A DNA stretch of 64,000 nt from Eonycteris spelaea. Its lineage: Eukaryota; Chordata; Mammalia; Chiroptera; Pteropodidae. Positions 12,363 to 23,660 of this stretch are shown piece after piece. The notes under the pieces were generated by a model, which did no database searches, was not told the origin of the DNA, and was given only the letters and a program-made list of their open reading frames with translations. Both the position numbers and the translations under genes were made by a program. Location of the stretch: contig PUFA01000143.1 of NCBI GenBank assembly GCA_003508835.1, positions 1,798,001-1,862,000 on the forward strand. Reading direction: 5' to 3'. Every line of letters begins with the position of its first letter. The stretch's first letter is position 1.

Positions 12363-14180
12363 TTAGAAAACAATGCATACTGCTCAAAAAATCACAGTAC
12401 TTCAAAGCATATTATGACCCACATCAGAATGGAAATCATTTCCATTTCACTGTTCTTTGAAGATAAAAAACAATCAAGTTACTTTTGTTCATGATGTTAG
12501 AAATGAATCTCTTTCCTTGTTACTTCAACCTATACAAACCCCTAAGAAATATCACTTAAGTCATAGTTTAATCAGTTTAATATTATATATCCTGTTCATG
12601 CTGGTTTGGGAGCATGGTTTCATCCCTAGAGCCAGTGAGAAGTTACTTTTACTGTTTTCAAAAAAAAAAAAAAAAAAAATCTGTTGTCTTCTAGATCTTA
12701 CAAAGTGTTTCAAATAAATAAAGTCAATAGGAAAGAATAAAGCAATTTAGGATCTTACTTTTTCCATGTCCACATCTCTTCTTAGTCTTTCTGCCTTAAA
12801 CACTTATAATAAGACAGTGGTACACTGTCACCCAGAGCTCTCTGTACAAAATCGTTTTCAGAATAAAAACAGCCAAGATACCTTCAAAAGTATGGAGAAG
12901 GGCAGGTTGTTTTGTCCTGGAGAACAGTGGGAAGGTGGAGGGAGATTCAGAAACCTACTCATTTAGAAGGGCTCTGAGGAAAATGTGTGAAGCTGGACCA
13001 TAATAAGGGAAAATGGATTGAAAATTCAAGCTTTCTACAAAAGTATATTTCTTGCCATCTTAATGGCAGAGACCTCTGAGCAACTTCCTATTTTGCTCAA
13101 GAAGTTCAGGTTTTTTGAAGCATACCCATGTAGAGGAGTTGCTTAAGAATAAAGTGAAGGGTACAGTGTGGGGAACACCGTACTTTTTGCATGGTTTGAG
13201 CACACAGCCCTTAAAGGAAATTAAATCAAGATGATCTGGGTCAGAGTCAGTGACTTCAAGGAATTGCCACTGAACATTAGTCTCACAGCTATTGTGTTGA
13301 TTTCTGCAAGGGTTTCCCCAAACCAGACATAAACCTAGTCAAACAGGAAAATGTCAGAAGGTGAAATCATGGGAGGTTCCTCCTTCTGTGCCTGTGATGA
13401 TGTTTTAATATCATCTTCAGAATGGTACCCAATAGTGTAAATCGTGTGACAAACTCGGTAAGTAGCAGTGTCCACAATTTTTTTTTTTTTTGCCTACTAC
13501 ACACATACAAATGAGTACCACATTGTCATGGTCATAATTTCCAACTTAATAGTCATCATTCCACCCTTTTCTTTCCCATTTAAGATGACATCTGAAGGCA
13601 GGATTGTGAGATTAACATTCTTAAAATCCTTATTATTATTATTATAAACCTATTCTCATTTAGAAATAAGTTATGTAATATCCTTAGGGTTTTAACAATT
13701 ATTTTCTATAATTTCTGAGATATCTCCCTACTAACTTTGACACAACAGACTGATATGATGACAAGCAGTTATTAACTAGTCTAAGTGTGTGCTCAATTAT
13801 TTAACCAAACTCTTAAATACACAGAAAAAAATTTTTAACCCAGAAATACATATACATATGAAAACATTCATTTATAATGAAAATAGAATTCATTGGTAAT
13901 GACTTACACAACAATATAAAGTGGGTTCTTTATAGTCAAAGTAAGTTGTTAATATAAGCATAGGTATATGCAATAAATTACAAATCTTAGAGAATACAAG
14001 CTTACAACATGAGCCGCTGATCACAAGATGGACCAGGAAGGAATAACATTACTAATCAATGTCTTAGTATGCAAAAAGATATGCTATTATTTAGAAGATT
14101 ACATAGAAGATTACATGGAGTATGAAGACTTTTTATTATGGGTGGAGGTCTGAACTTAGAAAAGTAAGAAAATAGTGGAG
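12363..14180. other. Intergenic, largely unassigned
   Basis: No repeat or gene recognised. Contains an A20 run at 12660-12679 and a T run near 13479-13491. The frames at 12457-12717 and 12766-12966 have no recognisable domains, and the first is artificially extended by the poly-A (poly-Lys). Confidence 0.5.
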
Positions 14181-14455
14181 AGTCTTAGATTCATGCTAAA
14201 GAGTTATAACTTTAGCCTGTAGAGAATGGAAGGTAGGTGGAAAGCGTTAGAGAAATGGAGACCAGTTAGAAAACCTTTGAAGTGTTTTTGGTGGAAGATG
14301 TTCCAACAAAGACTGCAGCATTGGAAATGAGAAGATAAATGAATTGTAAAAATGTTAAGAAGTTAGAATTTACAGAAATGGGTCATCGATTTAAAGTAAG
14401 GGAAAGGGAGGAAATTGAAGATGGTTCTAGATTACCAGATTGGGTAACAGAAAAA
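14181..14455 (-). mobile_element. L2 LINE fragment
   Basis: Matches the antisense L2 pattern: a GAGACCAGTTAG-like block followed further on by GAAGATGGTTCTAGATTACC and GATTGGGTAACAG, in the usual L2 order. Old and diverged. Confidence 0.55.
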
Positions 14456-14569
14456 AAAAAAAGGTGCTGCCTATCAAAAAAATGATTTATATAATCAATG
14501 AATATTTATTGAGAACTTAATATTTACCAACAGATACACTTGATAAATTAAGATGAGAGGTAATATATC

Positions 14570-14640
14570 ATAACAGCTCAAAATATAGGCTCTAGATTCA
14601 GAAAGACCAAGATTTAAATCTAAGGTTTACATATGACATT
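14570..14640 (+). mobile_element. MIR SINE fragment
   Basis: Contains an ATAGGCTCTAGATTCAGAAA block like the MIR tRNA-related head and core. Only the 5' part is present; an old L1 follows directly. Confidence 0.6.
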
Positions 14641-15020
14641 TGTCCATTGATGAATGAACAAAAGTGCTATATCCATACAATAGAATATTATTTGGCAATA
14701 AAAATATAAAGTACTGATACATACTACAACATAAATAAATCTTGAAAAACATTATGCTAATTGAGAGAAGGCGGCCACAAATGACCACATATTGTATGAT
14801 TTCATTTATATGAAATTTCCAAAATAGGTAAATCCACAGGGACAGAAAATAGATTTGTTGTTTCTAGGGTCTGAAGCAGAGGTTAATAAGTAATCGCCAG
14901 GGCATAGAAAATATCCTAAGATTGTATTGTGGTGATAGTTGCACAAGTCTATCAGCATAATAAAATCTACTCAACTGTATACTTTTTTAAAGGTGCATAG
15001 TGTAATATTTAATATACATA
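14641..15020 (+). mobile_element. Old L1M 3' end
   Basis: Plus-strand L1 3' region beginning at a TATCCATACAATAGAATATT block (ORF2 end) and ending in the 3'UTR text CTCAACTGTATACTTTT. No open frame. Confidence 0.7.
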
Positions 15021-16545
15021 TACATTGTGAAACAATTGCACAAGCAAGTTAATTAACATGTATCTTCTCACAGTTCCCTTTCTTGTTGTTGAGAATGATT
15101 TAAGATCTATTCTCAGCAAGAAAACCAGACTCAGATATCAGAGGAGAATCTGGTGACTTGCCGAAGGAGGAAGTTTGGGGGTCTGGTAGAAAAAGGTGAA
15201 GGGTTGAAGAAGTTACAAATTAGTAGTTAAAAAATCGTCACAAGGATATAGAGTACAGAATAGGGAATATAGTTAATAGTATTGTAATGGCTATGTGTAG
15301 AGCCAGATGGGTGACAGAGTAATGGGTGATAGGGGAATCATTTCATAAACTATGTAAATGTCTAACCAATGTACTGTATACCTGAAACTAATAAAAAATT
15401 AAAATTATTAAAAATATAAAATAAAAAAGATTTATTCTCAGAAAATTTCAAATATACAATATAGCATCGTTAAGTATAGTCATCAGGTTAAATATTAGAT
15501 CACCAGAATTTACATATTCATCTTGCATAATTGAAATTTTGTATATTTTGACCAACTTTTCTTCACTTTCTCCACTCCTTATTCTTTGCTAACCACCATT
15601 CTATTCTTTACTTCTCTGAATTCTACTTTTTAAAATTCCACATAGAATGATATCATACAGTATTTGTCTTTTCTATATATGACTTATTTCACCCAGCATA
15701 ATTCCCTCTAGGCTCATCCATGTTGTTGCAAATGGCAAGATTCCTTCTTTTTTTAAGGCTGAATAATTTTTTATTGTATACAAATATCACATTTTATTTA
15801 TTCATTCATGTCAATAGACACTTAAGTTGATTCCATATCTTGTCTATTTTCAATAATGCTGCAGTGAATGCAAGAGTGTAGATATCTCTTCCAAATACCA
15901 ATTTTATTTCCTTTGAATATATACTGAGTAATGGAGTTGCTGGGTCATACAGTAGTTTTATTTTTATTTTTTTTGAGGAAACCATATTATTTTCCAAAAT
16001 GTACCAATTTGCATTTCTACCAACAGTTTACAAGGGTTCTTTTTTCTCCACATTCTCACCAAAACTTGTTTGTTTTTGTTTTTTTGATAGAATTGATGTT
16101 AACAGACATAAGGTGATACCTCATTGTGACTTTGATTTGCCTTTCCCTGATGATTTAGTAATATTAAACACCTTCTTATATACCTGCTGGACATTTGTAT
16201 ATCTTCATTTTAGAAGTGTCTATTCAAGTTCTTTCCCTATTTTTATAAATGGGTTATTTGTTTTCTTACTATTGAGGTTTTTTTTTTTTAGTTTTTTATA
16301 TATTTCAGATATTAACCCCTTATCAGATACATGGTTTGCAAATATTTTCTCCTGTTCTATAGGTTATTGCTTCACTCTGTTGACTGTGTACTTTGTTGTG
16401 CAAAAACTTTTTAGTTTGATGCAATCCCAGTCTTTTTGATTTTCTTGTCTGTACTTTTTGTGGTCATATCCAAAAATAATTCCCCAGATCAATGTCAAGA
16501 AGCTTTTTCCCTATGCTTTCTTCAGGTGGTTTTATAGTTTCTGGC
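15021..16545 (-). mobile_element. L1 LINE 3' part, interrupted by a younger L1
   Basis: Antisense L1 3'UTR (15021-15116 and 15427 on) followed by antisense ORF2 C-terminal sequence to about 16545. The frame at 15999-16439 on the plus strand is antisense to ORF2 and is not a gene. On the minus strand 15806-15997 still reads as ORF2 (KIKLLYDPATPLLSIYSK). Broken by the insertion at 15117-15426. Confidence 0.85.
15117..15426 (+). mobile_element. Nested 5'-truncated L1 3'UTR with A-rich tail and TSD
   Basis: A 310-bp plus-strand L1 3'UTR ending in an A-rich tail sits inside the antisense L1. It is flanked by AAGATCTATTCTCAG (15102-15116) and AAGATTTATTCTCAG (15427-15441), a 15-bp target-site duplication differing at one base. 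This is the clearest retroposition footprint in the first half of the window. Confidence 0.9.
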
Positions 16546-16640
16546 CTAATATTTATTAATAGTACACTTTAAATTTGTAATTTGTATGCATGGTATGTGA
16601 ATTATATGCCAATAAAGCCTTTTTTTTAATCTTAAAAAAA
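16546..16640 (+). mobile_element. L1M 3'-end fragment
   Basis: Short plus-strand L1 3' terminus containing GAATTATATGCCAATAAAGC followed by T- and A-rich runs. Confidence 0.5.
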
Positions 16641-16716
16641 AAAGAATGAGTCAATGACTTACAAAATATTATACTGTATTTTAACATAATTGAGAGAAAA
16701 ATAATTTTAACACTAT

Positions 16717-17190
16717 GTATTTATTTCCTTGGGCTGCCATAACAAAGTACCACAAACTAGATGGCTTAAAACAGCAGAAATTTATTGTCTCATAGTTTTT
16801 AAGGCTAAAAGTTTGAAATCCAAGTGTCAGTAGATTGGTTTCTTCTCCAAGCTTTGAGGGAGAATCTTTTCCATGCCCATCTCCTTCCTTCTGTGGTTGC
16901 TGACAATCCTTAGCATTCTGCAACTTGTAGATGAATCTCTCCAATCCTATCTCCATCTTCTCCGGGACTTCTTCCTCTCTGTCCACATTGGTCATATTTC
17001 CTCTTTGTCTCTCTGTCTTCTCTTCTTGTAAGAAAACCAGTTTATATTGGACTGGGACCTACCCTAATAATCTCATTTTTAAATGAATTACATCTGCAAA
17101 GATCCTATTTCCAAATAAGTTCACAGTCATAGGTACTGAGGATTAGAACATTAACATTTGTTCGGTAGGGACACATTCAATCCATAACAT
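16717..17190 (-). mobile_element. MLT1-type MaLR LTR, nearly complete
   Basis: On the minus strand it starts TTATGGATTGAATGTGTCCC, passes through the GGTCCCAGTCCAATA-like and TTCTTACAAGAAGAG blocks and ends with the ACAATAAATTTCTG polyadenylation segment and TTTGTGGTACTTTGTTATGG. The minus-strand open frame across it (16681-16995) is fortuitous. Confidence 0.8.
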
Positions 17191-19260
17191 ACTGTAAGTT
17201 ATTTTATTTAATTCTCTTATCTAGTCCCTTCTTTTGAATAGTTCAGGGTTAGGAACAAAGTAGGTATTGCATATTCATTGACTGATTAAACCATTCAATC
17301 TTTCTCTCTTTTTAACTATTCAATCTTTATAGCTAATTTGAAAGACCTTTAGGGTTAGAGTCTATAATCTCACTTGAATTTATGCCCTGGTGTTTAATTA
17401 AAGGAGCACTTCCTTTTGATCAAAGGCTTTGCTTTGCATTCTTTGCCAGAACAACTGGCTGATAGGTTTTTTGCTGAATTGATGCAATTAGTCATTTAAG
17501 TGAAACTGTTAATTGGTAAACTCAGTCAAAATGATATTGAAGTTAGCCATATTGACTCAGCCTCTTTGAAAACAATTTAAGCTCATTTCATCTTGTTTTG
17601 TCTTCTGGAGAAGGAGAATGTTCTTCTCATAATGATTCTTTATATTTCTAATAATATCCAGCCAAACAATCCCAAATTTTGTAACCTTACATTTGAGTCC
17701 ATACATGGATTTTTAAGGCATTCAAAAACATAAGAAATGTTCATTTTGATCATTCTCATTTTAAAAGCAAACTAAAGCTTATTACACAGCCCTATATGCC
17801 TATGTCACTCTACCTTAAAAAATAAAATTCATAAAAATTTCAATTAGACTTCTTCAAATATCTGATGCTCATTAAAAGGATTTTAACTATGGATCACAAG
17901 AAAGTAACAATTTCCTTGAAATTTTTTCTATGGTTAAAAGGATTACCTTAGGACTACTAAAATAATATTTGGTTTCAGATTTTTTTCTGTTTAATATTAT
18001 AAACCTATAGATTTTTTTTTAATTCCAGAGGTAGTTGAATAAAACATACTTTTTAGTTCACTGTAATTCTGAATTATCTTGCAAAAAATATATTTAACTT
18101 CTCAGTTTACATATGTTGAATTTGAGGCAAGACTAGAAAACTTGTTTTGAAATCTGTTATGAATTGTCCTTTAATATTTGTGTATTTATATTACTCTCTG
18201 GATTTAATTTCAATTTTACATTTTATTTCAGTAAATTGGAAACAAAATAAATTCGAGTGTTAGGTATAGGTTATGTTGTTCAGGCGGAACCATTTTACTA
18301 AAATTTGTTCAGAATTATAAAAATGTTTTTATTGATTCTGATTCACTTACAAAACAGGAAGTATAGAATGGAAGCTGATCATTTTTAAGGACTATAAAGG
18401 CTTTTTACAGCATTCCAAATGTCAAGAAAAACATATCTAAATGTACTTTAAATTGTTTCTGAGAAATATTTTATTTAATTTGAAGCAATTAACTATAAGG
18501 AAGAATCAATGTTTTACTAAAGAGAAATTTTTTTATAAGTGGCATAAAAAAGTTTTAGAATGATTCTGGTTTTGTTTTACTTCTAGTCCTGTGCATTGGG
18601 AGTCTCTCCCGAGGCTTGAAACCCTTTGATCCTGTCTCCATATCTGTCTCCTAGATTCTGTTCCTAGCTCCTCTCTATCTTGCCTTCTACTGTGGTTCTC
18701 AAGTTAATTTTCTGGTACAGTAACAGGTTGATTTCACCAGTGCAACTTTTGGTACTGAATCCTGGGCCATTCATTTAGATTAGAATAGGAAGTAGGGGAG
18801 AATTAGTATAGTCTTTTATCATCTATGGATTGATAATCTCATAAAGCACAATATATAACATCTTATCTTTTATTAAGAAATAGACATAAGACATATTTTT
18901 TCTACTAATATAAGTACCAAGTTTCTATGTGCAGTTCTTAGTAATGTCGATATAATGTTTCACTATCTTCAATACCTAGAAAATGTCTTCCAAAAAGTAG
19001 AATTCACTAAATTCTTCTCATTGTTGCTTTTGCTTCTGATTTTAATTGTATATATTATAAATATAGTTGAAACCCTCTGAGTATGCTCCACTCTCCAGAA
19101 GTAATCACTATTATAAATTTATCTTTCCCATAGATATTTTTATACTTTTTCAATATAATATATTATTTATCCACATGTAGAATTATATTGCTTTGGAAAA
19201 TTATTAAATTTTGTATATATGGTTTATATAATGCACGTTATTTTATAACATTTTTGTCCA
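17191..19260. other. Repeat-poor intergenic block
   Basis: I recognise no mobile element or exon between about 17200 and 19030. A TCF/LEF-like palindrome, CCTTTTGATCAAAGG, lies at 17412-17426, close to TTTAATTAAAGG and GCAATTAG homeodomain-type motifs. The section from about 19030 to 19260 may be old L1 sequence, but I cannot place it. Confidence 0.45.
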
Positions 19261-21335
19261 ACATTACATTTTCAAAATATGTACACGTTGGGATGCTTTT
19301 AGCTCTAGTTAATTGATTTAACTTCTGCATAGCAACACCATACAACCATACTGAAATACTGAATTTTGTCAAATGCTATGTATCTGTTGATTTATTTTCT
19401 TATTTAATCTAGTCTGTGTATGTCTTTTAATCTGAAGTGAGTCTCTTGTAAGCAGCATATGTAGAGGTCTTGTTTTCTTATCCATTTAGCCACTTTATCT
19501 GTTAGTTGGAGCACCTATTTTTTTTTTTCCATTTGAGGTACTTGTTGATAGGAATGCAGTTATTACCATTCTTTATTCATGTTTTTGATACATATTTTTT
19601 CTTCTTAAAGAAGTCCCTCCAACATTTCCTGTAATACTGGCTCAGTGGTGATAAATTTCTTTAGACTATTATTGTCTGGGAAGCTCTTTATCTGTCCTTC
19701 AACTTTAAATGATAGCTTTGCTGGATAAAGTATTCTTGGTTGTAGATCCTGGAGTTTCATCATATAGAATATTATGTGCCAAGCCCTACTGTCCTGCAAG
19801 TTTTCTTTTGAGAAGTTAGTTGCCAGTAGGTAACTAATTGCTTTTACCTAGTTGCTTTTAAGATTCTTTCTTCATATTTAACCTTTGGCATTTCAATTAT
19901 GATGTGTCTTGGTGTGGCTCTCTTCGGGTTTCTGTGTTTTAGCACTCTCCGAGCTTCCTGGGGTTTTATGTCTATTTTTTTCACCAGGTTAGGGAAGTTT
20001 TCTATCATTATTTCTTCAAATAGCTCTTTGATGTCTTGTTTTCCTTCCAATACCCCTATGACCAGATATTTTTACATTTAATAGTGTCCTATAGGCTCCT
20101 TAAATTACTATTATATTCTCGACTTCTTTTTTCTTGCCATTCTGATTGAGTGTCCTTGGCTTCTCCATTTTCTATACAGGTCATTTGATCCTCTTCTTTA
20201 TTCACTCTGTTTATTCCATTTAATATACTTTTCATCTCAGATAATGTGTTCTTCATTTCTGACTGGTTCCCTCTTATAATTTCCCTTTCCAATTGTATGT
20301 TTTTTAACTCTTTATTAAAGTTCTCAATGATTTCATCTACACTTCCCCTAAGTTCACTGAGCATCTTTATAACCAATTTTTTGAACTCTGCATCTGTAAG
20401 ATTGCTTGACTCCATTATTTCTGGATCTTCGTTTTATTCTCTCATATGGTTTCTGCTTCTTTGTCTTCTCATTTTGGCTGCCTTTCTGTGTTTGCTTCTA
20501 TATACTAAGCAAAACTCTTAAGTCTCCTGATCTTATTAGTGCGGATTTGTGAAGTAAGTGTCCAGTGGCACAGTCCTGAGAGGAGTTCAGCTGCAGGCCA
20601 AATTTAGCCCCAGCCTGTGCCCCTCTAGGGTCACCTGTTAAGATTTGACAAGCAATCCACAGATACTGTGCTTATAGTTGCCTCAAGAGGCCCCCTAGAA
20701 ACCGTAGTCAGCTGCCAGCAGTTTGAATCTAGGTGCTGCTCAGCAAGGGGCATCTGTGCCACTGAGAATACACTTGGATGTGGCTTGGATGGAACCACAA
20801 GTTGGGGGGCAGATTTTCAGGGAATTATCTGGGCAGAGCAACCTCTGTTATCCAGTTTGATGATGTCTCAGCTATGGTGGTGCTGAGTCCTCACACTGGG
20901 AGTAGGGAGAGCTCAACTGATGGATACCACCAGCACTCTGTACAGAGCGAGTCTCGTCTCTAGCCCTCTAACAACTCAGTGTCCCCTTGTAAGTCCTTTT
21001 TGCCCCCTATGCAGCCGAACTGGCGCTGGTGCTCAAAGCTAGCAGGTTCATCACCATGAAAGTCCAGATAGAACAAGGCCCATTTAAGAGGCATCTGCAG
21101 CTGCAGGTTGCTGCTGCTATGGGCTCTGTCACTCAGCCTCTCGAGACCAGGCAAACTCCTGTTCTTTCCCTGTCCTACCTCCTCCCATTGCAAGATGGTT
21201 TCTTATTTCTCTCCCTAGTTGTAAAGCTTGTTCATTTAGGTCCCAGGTTATTTTCCTTGATGTTTGCTCCCTTTTTCTGTCACAACTTTGATTTGGTCAC
21301 AGGCGAGATGAACAGAGCCTCTATCATCTAAGCCG
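19261..21335 (-). mobile_element. L1 LINE, 5' half with 5'UTR and ORF1; ORF2 mostly deleted
   Basis: Minus-strand L1. After a short ORF2-like remnant at about 19350-19400, the sequence reads antisense through the first part of ORF2 (about 19400-19600), ORF1 (19605-20415) and a GC-richer 5'UTR (about 20500-21335). Nearly all of ORF2 and the 3'UTR are absent at this locus. The 5'UTR resembles those at 9060-10495 and 60480-62040 in position and composition. Confidence 0.8.
19605..20415 (-). pseudogene. L1 ORF1p relic (RNA-binding chaperone), two frameshifts
   Basis: L1 ORF1p is a trimeric RNA-binding protein of the LINE-1 RNP with a coiled coil, an RRM and a C-terminal domain. Here the start codon is at 20415 (MESSNLTDAEFKKLVIKML). 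The first 108 residues hold a Glu/Lys/Asn-rich coiled-coil region. The RRM part continues in a second frame (20050-19844; FPNLVKK, ATPRHIIIEMPKV). The C-terminal domain continues in a third frame (19799-19605; LQPRILYPAKLSF and the TTEPVLQEML end). Three different frames mean at least two frameshifts, so no protein can be made. It is the best preserved ORF1 in the window. Confidence 0.85.
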
Positions 21336-21499
21336 TTTTGTAACTATCCACTTTCCAAATACCATTATGTTTTTACTTTTTTCCTCTAACTTTCTTATAT
21401 CTATAGATTGATAATGTTTTGCAATTGTTATTTTATTTTCTGTACTAGTTGGAAACTAATTTTTTCTTAACGATTATTTTAAAATTTTGACATAAAAAG

Positions 21500-22660
21500 T
21501 TAAAAATTTTCTTAGATGAAGAGAGAGACAAGCCACAAACTTGAAAAAAATATTTACAAAATGCATATCCAATCAATGTCTTATATTAAAAATATCTAAT
21601 TCAACAATAAGAAAACAAACAACCCAATATTAAAAATGGGTAAAAGGTCTGAACAGACATCTCACCAAAGAAGATATGCAGATGGCAAATAAATATAAAA
21701 AAAATTTCTCTACATCATATGTCATTAGGGAATTGCAAATAAAAATAACACTACTCACCCATTAAGATGGCTAAAATTAAAAAAAGGAAACTAACAATAA
21801 CATTTTTAAAAAGAAAACTAACAATACCAAATGCTGAAAAGGATTTGGAGTAACAGGAACTCTCATTCATTGCTGGTGGGAATGCAAAATGGCACAGCCA
21901 CTTTAAAAGACAGTTTCTTACAAAGCTAAACAAAATCTTACCTTAAATCCTACAATTGTACTCCTAGATAATTACCCAGTTGAGTCAAAAACATATCTGC
22001 ACAAAAATCTGTGCATGAATGTTTGTATAAACTTTCTTCATAATCACCCCAAATTGGAAGCAACCAATATGTCTTCAACAGATGAATGGATAAACAAACT
22101 GTGATACATCTATCAGTTGAATATTATTCAATGATAAAAAGAAATGAACTATCAAGCCATTAAAAGACTTGGAGGAACCTTAAATGAATATTAATGTGTG
22201 AAAGAAGCCAATCTGAAAAGGCTATATACTGTATGATTCCAATTAAATGAAATTTGGAACAGACAAAACTATAAAAACAATAAAAAGATCATTGCCTGCC
22301 AAGGGTTTCAGGGGAGGGAGGAGCAATATAACTAGCTTGAACACAGATTTTTAGGGTGGTAACAATATTCTGTAGGAAACTAATGGCAGACATATGGCAT
22401 TATGCATTTTTCAAAACCCCTAGAACTCTACAACAAAAAAGAATGAAACTTAACATGAACTTATGAATATAGTTAATAATAATGTATCAATATTGATTCA
22501 TTTATAATAACAAATGTATCACCTGAATGCAAGATGTCAATAATAAGCCAAACTGTGGGAGGTAAGAGAGATGTAAGGGGTAAGAATGAGGTGGATATAT
22601 AAAATTCTATGTACAATCAGCTCAATTATTTTGTAAACCTAAAACCGTATTGTAAAAAAA
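21500..22660 (+). mobile_element. L1 LINE 3' end (ORF2 C-terminus and 3'UTR)
   Basis: Plus-strand L1: GAACAGACATCTCACCAAAG and AAGATATGCAGATGGCAAAT (ORF2 end), then TGCTGGTGGGAATGCAAAAT, and a 3'UTR ending near 22660. Frame-disrupted throughout. The 160 bp before it are unassigned. Confidence 0.85.
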
Positions 22661-22749
22661 AGTTCATTTTTTAAGTGTTTTATGTCATCTACACCTATAT
22701 ATTCATTTTGTACCATGTTAGTTTAATGGAGAGATAATATTGTTTTCAG

Positions 22750-22840
22750 CAAATAGTACTAGAACATCTACAAGCCAAAACAAATAGTACTAGAACATCT
22801 ACAAGCCAAAACAAATGTACTAAAACATCACAAGCCAAAA
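22750..22840. repeat. 31-bp tandem repeat, three copies
   Basis: Unit starting CAAATAGTACTAGAACATCT. Copies 1 and 2 (22750-22780, 22781-22811) are identical; copy 3 (22812-22840) has lost two bases and changed one. It is followed by CAAA repeats. Confidence 0.95.
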
Positions 22841-22849
22841 CAAACAAAC

Positions 22850-23660
22850 AAAAACAACTCCATCCTTATTTAATGCCACATAACATATTTAACTTGAAAA
22901 GGATCACAGACCTAAATGTATAACCTGAACATTGAAATTCATCAAAATTTAAAATATCTGCTCTTCAAAATACACTGTAAAGAAAATGTAAAGATAAGCC
23001 ACAAACCTGGAGAAAAATTTTGCAAGATAGGCCTTGAATCCAGAATAGCTAAAGAACTCTTGTAATTCAAAATAAAATAGAAAAAATAATTAATAATCAG
23101 AAGATTTGAATAAACACCTCATCTAACAAGAGATGTAAGTGGCAAATATGCATAAAAAGTGGTATTCAACATTATTATTCATTATAGAAGTACACCTTAA
23201 AAACAGAATAATATATCTCTATACAACTACTAGAATTATATATATCTTATATATATTAAATATATAAAATATAAAATTTATATAAATATTAAATATATAA
23301 AATATAAAATTTATATAAATATTTTATATAAATATTTATATATATATATTATTTTTTTTTAAGTGACAATACAAACTCCTAGAAAGAATGTGAAGCAACT
23401 GGAACTTTCCTACATTACTCTTAGAAATTGTTACAACTACTTTGGAAAACAATTTGGCAGTTTCTTACAAAGTTAAATATTCATCTACTTTACAACCCAA
23501 CAATTACACTTCTAGATATTTATCCAAAAGAAACATAAACAAATGTTCACATAAAGATTTGGGCATGAATGTTCATAGAAGCTTTATTTGTAATAGCCAA
23601 AATAGTGAAAATAAACCAGATATATTACAAATTATAATCTATGTCCATACAATTGCAAGC
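22850..23660 (+). mobile_element. Old L1M 3' region with AT-rich expansion
   Basis: Plus-strand L1 ORF2 end/3' region: AAAGATAAGCCACAAACCTG, then AACACCTCATCTAACAAGAG, later CATAGAAGCTTTATTTGTAA. An AT-only tract (about 23235-23352) interrupts it. The frame at 23442-23801 runs out of the L1 into the ERVL relic and is not a gene. Confidence 0.7.
23255..23320. repeat. Exact 33-bp tandem duplication in AT-only DNA
   Basis: The 33 bases at 23255-23287, beginning ATTAAATATATAAAATATAA, are repeated without change at 23288-23320, inside a tract made only of A and T. Confidence 0.9.

Noticed and set aside
15999..16439. 146-codon plus-strand open frame, the longest in the window, with hydrophobic runs
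   Set aside because: It is antisense to L1 ORF2/3'UTR. The hydrophobic, Phe-rich composition comes from T-rich antisense L1 sequence.
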